Part shown: one piece after another, positions 24,884 to 42,018 of the stretch
How positions within the stretch are numbered: position 1 is the first letter of the stretch
How the letters are laid out: the number at the start of each line of letters is the position of its first letter
DNA from: Hygrocybe punicea
Lineage: Eukaryota > Basidiomycota > Agaricomycetes > Agaricales > Hygrophoraceae
NCBI GenBank assembly: GCA_963556145.1
Contig: OY744462.1
Location: 6,448,001-6,512,000 of the forward strand
Length of the DNA: 64,000 nt
Direction of reading: 5' to 3'
The notes under the pieces: model-generated
What the model was told of the DNA's origin: nothing
What the model saw: the letters and a program-made list of their open reading frames with translations, nothing else
The model's database searches: none
Translations under genes and position numbers: made by a program

Positions 24884-27800
24884 ATGAAGCGCGCCGCCAG
24901 GGACGAAGAAAACCGCGATTCTAAAAGGCCGAAAACACAGGAGTTCGACCCGTTCGATCCCTCACTTGAAAAAAATATCCTGCATGTCTTTGATTCTGGC
25001 TCGGATGGTAGCGGATATATCTCAGGAGAGGTATTCATGGCCTGGTCAATTACACGCAAGGTACGCTTCAACCTGCAGACTTTTGGGGACGGAACACAGT
25101 ATCGTTTTGATGTCGAACTCTCGGGCGCGTGTGCGCGGTACTTTGACAAGCTAGAGACGCATCCGCATGATGTGCTCCAAATCGCTCTCAGGGGTGTTAC
25201 CATAGAGAAGACACAGAAATCCTCTGGTCCAAATTCATTTCCGGCGGCGTTGAAGTACAACGAGGGCGTTTGCATTAAATTCATTCGAAGGAGCAAGAGG
25301 CCGCAAGAGAATGGCCTTGTCGTGAATACTTGGCTGCGTAAGCCCACAGTCTCTTATTCCTGAAAATCCATTGACGAGGTTCATCAACAACGCCAAGTCT
25401 TAGAAGCCGAGGAAGCGCAAAAATTTCTTCACGATGAATGGTTTCTGACTCCAGTTCACGTGGGCCGAGACCTACCAGCCCCCATCATACCGACGATCCC
25501 TTCCGGGGCACCGGCCCCCGGAAAAAATAATCCACTGGGGAACTCGACCAATTCTCAGCAAGAACTTCCTGCTCCTATCACTGCACCATTAATTCGATCG
25601 GAGCCCCGCCCGAAAACTGGTGGTACGAACAAGTCTGGTAGTTCAACGGATCATCATCCACCGGAACCTGGGAAGCTCGCCAAAACACTCGCCAAAAGGA
25701 GATTGCCCAACGGGCCCAATCAACTAGAGACCTGCTTGGCCAATTCTCAACAAGATGTTATCACTGCACCATCAAAACGGTCAGAGCCACACTCGAGAAC
25801 CGGTGATGGATATAGGTCTAGTATTACAACGGATCATCAGTTACAAAAACCTGTTATTTCAAAGAAGCGAGCCAAGAAAATTAAGAAGCAACTCCAGAAG
25901 CAACAACTAGCCAGCGAGAAAATCCCTGCTGTCGAACCGACTTTGGAACCGGCCCCACTTTTGGTATCGGATATCCCACTCACAAATTCATCGCATATTA
26001 CTTCTATTTCTCAAAATCAACCAGAGTTTTGCGATCCTGCCCTCGATTTCAATCCCGGCTTTCGAAGCGAAAATGTGTGTTTCCATTTCCAGCCCTCTAT
26101 CTCGTTCTTCTGCTAATTCCCGTACTTTGGACCTTATGAAGGGTGATTCTTATGTTCCTCTCCATAGGTTGGAAGGGGGTAGCTGTTGCAATATAATTGG
26201 GGTGGTTACAAGTATCACACCAGCGTCAAAAACAATAAAAAATGGTGAGAAATTGGTTGTACGCCTGAGAACAATCATTAATTGTTGACATTAGATTGGT
26301 CTACATCATTGACGTTGATTGACCCTTCCAACTACGATGCCACCCAACACGGATTCCCAGTGCATGGGTTTCGAGTAAATTGCTTCACGGGGACCTATCC
26401 ACAGTGGCTTCCAGCACCGCAGTATGGCAACGTCCTCATATTGAAAGGGGTAAAGGTCAGCAATACATTGTTCTATAACGTGATAATCTACGCCTCGCCA
26501 ATGCTTAATTCTAGACTGTATCGTACAACCATGCCATATCTGGAGTTGGGTACAAGGACAGGCTTCGTTGGGCAGTGTTTGATCAAGTGAGTGGTAAAGC
26601 GCATCACGGCAATATAGGAGAAGCCCCGCGGTCAGATGGTATCGCAGGAGGTGCTGGGTACAGGTTCAGCCCATTCTGGCAGCCGCTGCAAACGGACCTC
26701 CTTTATTGCCTGCGCCTTGCGAATTGGTGGCAGGCGGTCGTGAAGGTGAAAGAGAAAGATATGGGTGCCATGCATCAAATTAGCGTTGGCATGATGGACC
26801 ACGTGTACCAGGGAAGAGTGCATCGATTAATATCTGAGGCTTCACCGGATATGCCCCCAAGCGGTTATTTCGACTGCACCGTTGAAGTAGGCTTTCTTAT
26901 GGTGGGAAATCACAAGTGTCTCACAATTTGACCGTAAATCTCAAGGTTCTATACGGACACTCGAACCAAAACGAGGTGTACAGTCTCTACGTCACCGATT
27001 ACACACAGAACCCCCAAGCCTTCCCTGTTCAGGCCAGTTGGTGCCCCCCTGAACTCGCGGATCGGGTCCTCAAAGTGGAGATGTGGCCGCCCGCAAATGA
27101 GTTTGCCAAGACTATGCAAGGAGGAGAATATTACTCTATACCTAATAACCGTATGAAGGTCAGCCAAGGTGGCTATCTCGAAGCGTCGTTTTCGCAGTGT
27201 CATAAGCTTCGGAAACTGGACGAAAGTGACGCTGAAAGCGAGCCTCACCTTCAAGCCTTATTGCAGTGCGTTACAACTCAACTCCATGACTGGCTTTGTC
27301 CGATACATTACCGTTTGTTTCAGGCGAAAGAAGCAGTGGGAAACTTCAGGTGGCACTGTACGTCCTGCATTCAAGCACCAACTGATTCAAGATGCTGTGG
27401 ATGGTTCCTTTCTCTCCTGTACTGCGGAGGTGAAGGCTCATAATTATGCCCCACCGTCCATTTCATTGACGTATAGTTCAGATTTTGCACGTGTCATTGC
27501 ACGAAAATGAAATGCCATTCTTATATATCACAGACTACACTGCTCGCTCTGATCTTCCTGCTGCGCCTTCTGAGGACGCGTGGTCTCGTGATCTCGGTGG
27601 ACGCATCGTCAAAGTCTCGCTGTGGGACGGCCAGATCGAGATGGCGAGGGCCGTTGAACCTGGCTGCTTTTATTCTATCCGCAATCTGAGGCTGAAGATG
27701 TTTACGACGTCCAATGAAGTCCAAGGTCGACTGGGCGGTAATGAGAGGCTCATTCACAAACTCAAGGTCAAGGATACTACGAATGATGAATTGAAGGGTC

Positions 27801-28608
27801 TCCTTCAGTGAGGAACTTTTGTTTGTTGAGATGTTGATCATAAAGACGTAAGATGTCTGATGATCTTGTTTTGTTGTCAGACGCAAGGAAGAGTGGAAGC
27901 AAAGCGTGGCGGTGTCTCGTGACGATCACGGGCGCCATTCGATAGGAAACTTAACAGATACATCTGTTATCCCCGCTTCGCAGAATCCGCTCAGTTTGAG
28001 CACCCTCCAGGAAGTATTGGCGAGCGAAATTTGTCCGAACAAATTCCGGGTCATTGCGCGTGTTGTCGACTTTTACCCGCTGCATCTAGAGGCATGTGTC
28101 ATTGTACGCTGCACAAATTGCCGGCAAGAGTTTGTGGTTCCACAGGACATATACCATCAATACCTAATCTCTGTCTAGGATCCCTGCGACACAGAAAGCG
28201 TGTGCCGCGTGCGATGACGTGGAGCATTCGTATGTGAGCTTCCTGTACAGGTTGTTGTTCCGCTTGGAGGACGAAATAGGTACAAGGCTACACATGTCGG
28301 TGTCTGATAAAGAGGTAACTGTTCACGTCTTTTCATGCCTTAGATTCCGGGAGATTGACGAAGCCCAAAAGTGTTCTCTTTTGAAAGGACTGAAACCTGT
28401 CCATCTCCGAGATGATCCAGTGGCCGCGCGAAGATTTTCCGAACGCATGGCACCTATCATTGGCAACCTTGTACAAGTTCACGATGGTATTTTGCGTGGA
28501 ATTCGGGTTGCTCCAGATACGCCCATGGTCGAATTCACCATCAACAGCTCCAATGGGCGCGCTGGCGATCCCAGGTCGTACGGGCTTGTAGACCATAGAA
28601 TGATTTGA
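24884..28608 (+). CDS. POT1: Telomere end-binding protein Pot1 (left copy complete)
   Basis: Caps the single-stranded G-strand at telomeres. ATG 24884. A first OB-like region (about residues 30-155) is followed by a Pro/Ser/Lys-rich linker (25400-26080). Then comes the Telo_bind OB fold: YVPLHRLEGGSCCNIIGVVT, DWSTSLTLIDPSNYDATQHG and APQYGNVLILKGVKVS. Two similar OB2-like units follow. The first (26940-27240) has YSLYVTDYT, RVLKVEMWPPANEF and GGEYYSIPNNRMK. The second (27480-27800) has PFLYITDYTARSD, RIVKVSLWDGQIEMAR and GCFYSIRNLRLK. Each ends in an RRKxxWE-type linker. The C-terminal third has a zinc-knuckle pattern, CTNC then CAAC, and FRLEDE. In this copy an extra G near 28351 breaks the frame just after an acceptor; the right copy reads KEIPEIDEAQKC correctly. 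About ten introns. Confidence 0.88.
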
Positions 28609-28939
28609 CCTGTGTGAAGTGCAGGATTGCCTTGTGGCCAGATGAGAAATGCGAACGACAATTCGCATACCCTGTTTACAATGCAAATTTTCTTGAAATT
28701 GATAAACATGGTATATAGTGAGCGCGACTGGTAATAATTATGTCCTCCTCGACGCTGGCATTAGCTACCACGCCAAGTATTATCCAAGTACTGGATATTT
28801 ATTTACTTCAAGTCCCTGGTTTGTTTCGTTTGGCGGTTCCTGTGTCAACGAACTTTGTCCCAAACAGCCAGTCGCGTGGTTGTCAATCTTTTCGCACACC
28901 AACAAACTCGAGTTGAAGGTATTCACAGCGCCGGCGAGC

Positions 28940-31776
28940 ATGAGATCAACATGGACGCTTTTATTGACCCTCCTATGTTATCCATTTGCTTTCGCATCGC
29001 CTGCAAAACGCCATTATTCTACACACGATTACTATGTCTTAGAACATGACCCCGCTGTCGCACCGCTGGCTGATATCGCGAGGATGCTAGATGTGGAGGT
29101 AGTAGAGCAAGTTGGCGAGCTACTTCACCACTGGCTCGTACGGACTGAAAAGCCAATATCGAGCTTTACACCGCGGGAAATGACGGATCCTGTTCTTGAA
29201 AGGTTTGAGAGGCTGCGGACGCAAGCGGCATCACAACTGGACTCGCATTTTTCACCGCGCTCAGCGCACATTTCTCATGCGCGGAGGATTGTATCGTCGG
29301 TCAAATATCTCTCACGACAGGTACTTCGTCAACGGGAGAAACGAGCGCCACCTCCCGTCCGTCCACCAGCCGAAGAAGAATTACCTTCACAGGCCGTCGC
29401 TCACCATCTCGGCATTACAGACCCTTTGTTTTCAAAGCAATGGCACATCGTCAACGATGAAAACCCAGAACACATGATGAATGTAACCGGGCTTTGGGAG
29501 ATGGGCATAACTGGTGAAGGGGTCATTTCTGCTTTGGTTGATGATGGGCTGGACTACGAGCATGAAGACTTGGCAGCGAATTTTGTACGACTTTTCACTG
29601 TACATCTGTCATTCGCGAACGCTGACTGCTGAGAGTAGTATGCTCACGGCTCTCACGATTTCAATGGCCATACAGATCTACCTACACCAAAGAATTTTGA
29701 CGATCACCATGGAACTCGATGTGCTGGGCAAATCGCCGCCGTCCGCAATGATGTGTGTGGTGTCGGCATCGCTTATCATTCCAAGGTCGCAGGTGTTCGT
29801 ATCCTTTCAGGACCTGTCACTGACGCGGATGAAGCAACTGCTCTAAACTATGATTTCCACAACACATCCGTTTACAGCTGCAGCTGGGGGCCCAGAGACA
29901 ACGGCCAAACCATGGAAGGCCCCAACTACCTCATTCAAAAAGCTGTGATCAACGGTATCAACCAGGGACGACGCGGGAAAGGATCCATTTTCGTCTTCGC
30001 CAGCGGAAATGGCGGTGGCCGTGGTGATCAATGCAACTTCGATGGCTATACAAACAGCATATATTCAGTGACCGTCTCCTCTGTTGATCACATGGGGCTA
30101 CACCCCGTGTACTCCGAGTCCTGTGCAGCCAATTTGATCGTGGCTTATAGCTCAGGCAGCGGAAAATTCATCGTTGGTCTCCACCCTTCATTATCAGTTT
30201 TCTGGCTCACGATATCATCAGGTCACTACTGACATAGGTGCTGGCAAATGTTCTCACACCCATGGTGGCACATCTGCTGCTGCGCCGAACGCTGCCGGAG
30301 TCTTTGTTCTCGCGCTAGGAATTCGGTGAGCCGCCTTTATCTAAGTCATATCTCGAAGGATTGAGCCTTGAAACAAGTCCTGATTTGACCTGGCGTGATA
30401 TTCAACATCTCTGTGTGGAGACTGCTCATACGATTAACCCCGAAGATCCGGATTGGGAACCTACCAGCTCGGGTCGTCCATACAGTTATAAATATGGTTT
30501 CGGAGTAATCGATGCATACGCCTACGTTATGGCTGCGAAAGATTGGACGCTGGTAAAACCTCAGTCGAAGATGGAGATGGAAGCAGTTCAGGTTAGTGGG
30601 GGAACTATGGACGACAAAGGTGATATGCAAGGTGGCGAACCAATTATGTCTGGTGGGGTACGAAGTACCATATTGGTCACCCAGGTCATGCTCGAAGAAA
30701 ACAACTTCGAGTCGTTGGAGCACATAACTGTAAAAGTGTGGATTTCGCACACAAGGAGAGGCGATGTTGAGGTTGAAGTTGTGAGTCCCAATGGGATCAA
30801 AAGCGTCCTGGCTGCTATGCGCAGGTCCGACGGCGCTGATACCGGATTCCCGGGATGGACTTTCATGTCCGTCAAACACTGGTGAGCTTTTTTTCCCGGT
30901 CTCTCCATTGCACGAATGAACTTTTGTTGTTAAAACAGGGGTGAGGATCCTGTTGGTGAATGGGTCATCCGAGTCTCAGATCAAGACAATGAGCCGGAAG
31001 AAGGCAACTTCCTTGGTTGGAGTATAACGTTCTGGGGTGCTTCCATCGATCCTTCCAAGGCTACGAAATACGATATTCCCCTCGTGGATACATTGCTACC
31101 GGCCCATCCCCACCCTACTACCACTGTCGCCCCGAGCGCTACCACCAAAATCCATTCCAAGCCCACGGATGCCCTCCCCGACGAAGGCGAGAAGCATAAA
31201 CCTGCATTCCCTAGCGATCAGGAAGATCCAGCTCATCCGACAGCTAGTCCTTCTTCTAGTACTCCCACGCCAGATGAAGGCTGGTTCTCGGATATGTCAC
31301 ATCTTATCTCGGATAGAAAATGGTTTTTCGGCGCTGCGGGTGCTGTCGTCGTTTTTGTTCTTGGCGCTATAGTCTTCTGGAAGCGTCGCCTGGTTCGGAG
31401 ATTGAGATCAGATTACGCAACTATTCCTGCAAGCGATGATGTCCCAATGAGCACCATCGGCTCTCGAGGAGGTCCCAGACCTGGGAGACCTCGCACAAGG
31501 GAATTGTACGATGCGTTTGGGGAAGTTTCGGACGACGACGATGCCGATGAGGAGACTGGTTTACGGGGCCGCCACCCGCAAGATCGGTCACCCACCGGAT
31601 TGGGTTTCCACTCGGGTTTCCTCGAGGATGATGAGCAATCGTCCGCTCCAGCTCCAATGCCGATATATAAGGACGAGCCACAGTCCCACAACTTGCCAGT
31701 CGAGCGACCAAACCCAGAGGGTGGATCAACAAGCCCAAGCGGTAGCGGCGATGGAAGCTGGGAGCATGCTCCATAA
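28940..31776 (+). CDS. KEX2: Kexin, subtilisin-like proprotein convertase (left copy)
   Basis: A late-Golgi membrane protease that cuts after dibasic sites in secreted precursors. ATG 28940 starts a signal peptide (MRSTWTLLLTLLCYPFAFAS); the upstream in-frame extension lacks signal features. A propeptide is followed by the S8 catalytic domain: Asp in ISALVDDGLDYEHEDL, His in FDDHHGTRCAGQIAA, oxyanion region SGNGGGRGDQCNFDGY, and Ser in HTHGGTSAAAPNAAG. The P domain (residues encoded about 30540-31070) contains TVKVWISHTRRGDVEVEVVS and FLGWSITFWG. A Ser/Thr/Pro stalk leads to the transmembrane span WFFGAAGAVVVFVLGAIVFW and an acidic cytosolic tail. All triad residues are intact. It runs head-to-tail after POT1 and convergent with MCM7. 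Confidence 0.95.
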
Positions 31777-31895
31777 CCCTTAGTATTCGCGTTACAGGTA
31801 TCATACTGCATATTCTTCAACCGTATATTTATTGCGGCACAGATAGCTATATAACAATGGCTAAAATTCGGGGTGGCACAAAAGAAATTTGAGAG

Positions 31896-34692
<2,797 letters not shown>

Positions 34693-34843
34693 GGTGATGA
34701 AGGAGGTGAACGTGTAAGCGGCGCTTCAAAATGGTGTTGTATGAACTTCCCCTTTGTGTTCCTGGGACAACAAGCAGCCATCTTGTTCATGAGAAACGTG
34801 TTTGGTTGCTTTGAAGACGTTAGTCGGTGCGCTGACTGACGCG

Positions 34844-34908
34844 ATGCCCAAAAATCCCGCCTTGGCGTCTCGCCAGCCATTGACACATAACAGGCCGACG
34901 AGGAAGCG
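34844..34908 (+). pseudogene. First codons of DNMT1, cut by the gap (artefact)
   Basis: Same sequence as 42019-42083, starting [19 protein letters not shown], then running into the Ns. The complete gene is at 42019. Confidence 0.85.
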
Positions 34909-35108
34909 NNNNNNNNNNNNNNNNNNNNNNNNNNNNNNNNNNNNNNNNNNNNNNNNNNNNNNNNNNNNNNNNNNNNNNNNNNNNNNNNNNNNNNNNNNNN
35001 NNNNNNNNNNNNNNNNNNNNNNNNNNNNNNNNNNNNNNNNNNNNNNNNNNNNNNNNNNNNNNNNNNNNNNNNNNNNNNNNNNNNNNNNNNNNNNNNNNNN
35101 NNNNNNNN
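34909..35108. other. Second assembly gap of exactly 200 N
   Basis: A 200-N run placed between two copies of the same 7-kb sequence, as at 10986-11185. The equal length of both gaps supports a fixed-size scaffolding filler. Confidence 0.95.
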
Positions 35109-35785
35109 GGCGCCATTCGATAGGAAACTTAACAGATACATCTGTTATCCCCGCTTCGCAGAATCCGCTCAGTTTGAGCACCCTCCAGGAAGTATTGGCG
35201 AGCGAAATTTGTCCGAACAAATTCCGGGTCATTGCGCGTGTTGTCGACTTTTACCCGCTGCATCTAGAGGCATGTGTCATTGTACGCTGCACAAATTGCC
35301 GGCAAGAGTTTGTGGTTCCACAGGACATATACCATCAATACCTAATCTCTGTCTAGGATCCCTGCGACACAGAAAGCGTGTGCCGCGTGCGATGACGTGG
35401 AGCATTCGTATGTGAGCTTCCTGTACAGGTTGTTGTTCCGCTTGGAGGACGAAATAGGTACAAGGCTACACATGTCGGTGTCTGATAAAGAGGTAACTGT
35501 TCACGTCTTTTCATGCCTTAGATTCCGGAGATTGACGAAGCCCAAAAGTGTTCTCTTTTGAAAGGACTGAAACCTGTCCATCTCCGAGATGATCCAGTGG
35601 CCGCGCGAAGATTTTCCGAACGCATGGCACCTATCATTGGCAACCTTGTACAAGTTCACGATGGTATTTTGCGTGGAATTCGGGTTGCTCCAGATACGCC
35701 CATGGTCGAATTCACCATCAACAGCTCCAATGGGCGCGCTGGCGATCCCAGGTCGTACGGGCTTGTAGACCATAGAATGATTTGA
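35109..35785 (+). pseudogene. Duplicate 3' fragment of POT1 (assembly artefact)
   Basis: Carries the C-terminal third of Pot1, with the CTNC and CAAC zinc-knuckle cysteines. The acceptor here is followed by ATTCCGGAG, which keeps the frame (KE-IPEIDEAQKC), whereas the left copy has an extra G. It is therefore the better sequence for this exon, though not a separate gene. Confidence 0.85.
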
Positions 35786-36116
35786 CCTGTGTGAAGTGCA
35801 GGATTGCCTTGTGGCCAGATGAGAAATGCGAACGACAATTCGCATACCCTGTTTACAATGCAAATTTTCTTGAAATTGATAAACATGGTATATAGTGAGC
35901 GCGACTGGTAATAATTATGTCCTCCTCGACGCTGGCATTAGCTACCACGCCAAGTATTATCCAAGTACTGGATATTTATTTACTTCAAGTCCCTGGTTTG
36001 TTTCGTTTGGCGGTTCCTGTGTCAACGAACTTTGTCCCAAACAGCCAGTCGCGTGGTTGTCAATCTTTTCGCACACCAACAAACTCGAGTTGAAGGTATT
36101 CACAGCGCCGGCGAGC

Positions 36117-38952
36117 ATGAGATCAACATGGACGCTTTTATTGACCCTCCTATGTTATCCATTTGCTTTCGCATCGCCTGCAAAACGCCATTATTCTACA
36201 CACGATTACTATGTCTTAGAACATGACCCCGCTGTCGCACCGCTGGCTGATATCGCGAGGATGCTAGATGTGGAGGTAGTAGAGCAAGTTGGCGAGCTAC
36301 TTCACCACTGGCTCGTACGGACTGAAAAGCCAATATCGAGCTTTACACCGCGGGAAATGACGGATCCTGTTCTTGAAAGGTTTGAGAGGCTGCGGACGCA
36401 AGCGGCATCACAACTGGACTCGCATTTTTCACCGCGCTCAGCGCACATTTCTCATGCGCGGAGGATTGTATCGTCGGTCAAATATCTCTCACGACAGGTA
36501 CTTCGTCAACGGGAGAAACGAGCGCCACCTCCCGTCCGTCCACCAGCCGAAGAAGAATTACCTTCACAGGCCGTCGCTCACCATCTCGGCATTACAGACC
36601 CTTTGTTTTCAAAGCAATGGCACATCGTCAACGATGAAAACCCAGAACACATGATGAATGTAACCGGGCTTTGGGAGATGGGCATAACTGGTGAAGGGGT
36701 CATTTCTGCTTTGGTTGATGATGGGCTGGACTACGAGCATGAAGACTTGGCAGCGAATTTTGTACGACTTTTCACTGTACATCTGTCATTCGCGAACGCT
36801 GACTGCTGAGAGTAGTATGCTCACGGCTCTCACGATTTCAATGGCCATACAGATCTACCTACACCAAAGAATTTTGACGATCACCATGGAACTCGATGTG
36901 CTGGGCAAATCGCCGCCGTCCGCAATGATGTGTGTGGTGTCGGCATCGCTTATCATTCCAAGGTCGCAGGTGTTCGTATCCTTTCAGGACCTGTCACTGA
37001 CGCGGATGAAGCAACTGCTCTAAACTATGATTTCCACAACACATCCGTTTACAGCTGCAGCTGGGGGCCCAGAGACAACGGCCAAACCATGGAAGGCCCC
37101 AACTACCTCATTCAAAAAGCTGTGATCAACGGTATCAACCAGGGACGACGCGGGAAAGGATCCATTTTCGTCTTCGCCAGCGGAAATGGCGGTGGCCGTG
37201 GTGATCAATGCAACTTCGATGGCTATACAAACAGCATATATTCAGTGACCGTCTCCTCTGTTGATCACATGGGGCTACACCCCGTGTACTCCGAGTCCTG
37301 TGCAGCCAATTTGATCGTGGCTTATAGCTCAGGCAGCGGAAAATTCATCGTTGGTCTCCACCCTTCATTATCAGTTTTCTGGCTCACGATATCATCAGGT
37401 CACTACTGACATAGGTGCTGGCAAATGTTCTCACACCCATGGTGGCACATCTGCTGCTGCGCCGAACGCTGCCGGAGTCTTTGTTCTCGCGCTAGGAATT
37501 CGGTGAGCCGCCTTTATCTAAGTCATATCTCGAAGGATTGAGCCTTGAAACAAGTCCTGATTTGACCTGGCGTGATATTCAACATCTCTGTGTGGAGACT
37601 GCTCATACGATTAACCCCGAAGATCCGGATTGGGAACCTACCAGCTCGGGTCGTCCATACAGTTATAAATATGGTTTCGGAGTAATCGATGCATACGCCT
37701 ACGTTATGGCTGCGAAAGATTGGACGCTGGTAAAACCTCAGTCGAAGATGGAGATGGAAGCAGTTCAGGTTAGTGGGGGAACTATGGACGACAAAGGTGA
37801 TATGCAAGGTGGCGAACCAATTATGTCTGGTGGGGTACGAAGTACCATATTGGTCACCCAGGTCATGCTCGAAGAAAACAACTTCGAGTCGTTGGAGCAC
37901 ATAACTGTAAAAGTGTGGATTTCGCACACAAGGAGAGGCGATGTTGAGGTTGAAGTTGTGAGTCCCAATGGGATCAAAAGCGTCCTGGCTGCTATGCGCA
38001 GGTCCGACGGCGCTGATACCGGATTCCCGGGATGGACTTTCATGTCCGTCAAACACTGGTGAGCTTTTTTCCCGGTCTCTCCATTGCACGAATGAACTTT
38101 TGTTGTTAAAACAGGGGTGAGGATCCTGTTGGTGAATGGGTCATCCGAGTCTCAGATCAAGACAATGAGCCGGAAGAAGGCAACTTCCTTGGTTGGAGTA
38201 TAACGTTCTGGGGTGCTTCCATCGATCCTTCCAAGGCTACGAAATACGATATTCCCCTCGTGGATACATTGCTACCGGCCCATCCCCACCCTACTACCAC
38301 TGTCGCCCCGAGCGCTACCACCAAAATCCATTCCAAGCCCACGGATGCCCTCCCCGACGAAGGCGAGAAGCATAAACCTGCATTCCCTAGCGATCAGGAA
38401 GATCCAGCTCATCCGACAGCTAGTCCTTCTTCTAGTACTCCCACGCCAGATGAAGGCTGGTTCTCGGATATGTCACATCTTATCTCGGATAGAAAATGGT
38501 TTTTCGGCGCTGCGGGTGCTGTCGTCGTTTTTGTTCTTGGCGCTATAGTCTTCTGGAAGCGTCGCCTGGTTCGGAGATTGAGATCAGATTACGCAACTAT
38601 TCCTGCAAGCGATGATGTCCCAATGAGCACCATCGGCTCTCGAGGAGGTCCCAGACCTGGGAGACCTCGCACAAGGGAATTGTACGATGCGTTTGGGGAA
38701 GTTTCGGACGACGACGATGCCGATGAGGAGACTGGTTTACGGGGCCGCCACCCGCAAGATCGGTCACCCACCGGATTGGGTTTCCACTCGGGTTTCCTCG
38801 AGGATGATGAGCAATCGTCCGCTCCAGCTCCAATGCCGATATATAAGGACGAGCCACAGTCCCACAACTTGCCAGTCGAGCGACCAAACCCAGAGGGTGG
38901 ATCAACAAGCCCAAGCGGTAGCGGCGATGGAAGCTGGGAGCATGCTCCATAA
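36117..38952 (+). CDS. KEX2: Kexin (right assembly copy of KEX2)
   Basis: Identical in predicted protein to 28940-31776: signal peptide, S8 triad, P domain, stalk, transmembrane span and acidic tail. The only change I see is one T fewer in an intron T-run just after 38062. It should be counted once with the left copy. A real tandem duplication would have to reproduce POT1 and MCM7 fragments ending exactly at an N gap, which is unlikely. Confidence 0.9.
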
Positions 38953-39071
38953 CCCTTAGTATTCGCGTTACAGGTATCATACTGCATATTCTTCAACCGT
39001 ATATTTATTGCGGCACAGATAGCTATATAACAATGGCTAAAATTCGGGGTGGCACAAAAGAAATTTGAGAG

Positions 39072-41868
<2,797 letters not shown>

Positions 41869-42018
41869 GGTGATGAAGGAGTGAACGTGTAAGCGGCGCT
41901 TCAAAATGGTGTTGTATGAACTTCCCCTTTGTGTTCCTGGGACAACAAGCAGCCATCTTGTTCATGAGAAACGTGTTTGGTTGCTTTGAAGACGTTAGTC
42001 GGTGCGCTGACTGACGCG

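Noticed and set aside
30346..30879. 177-aa antisense frame inside KEX2 (also 37523-38089)
   Set aside because: It overlaps the conserved catalytic and P domains on the other strand and has no recognisable motif.
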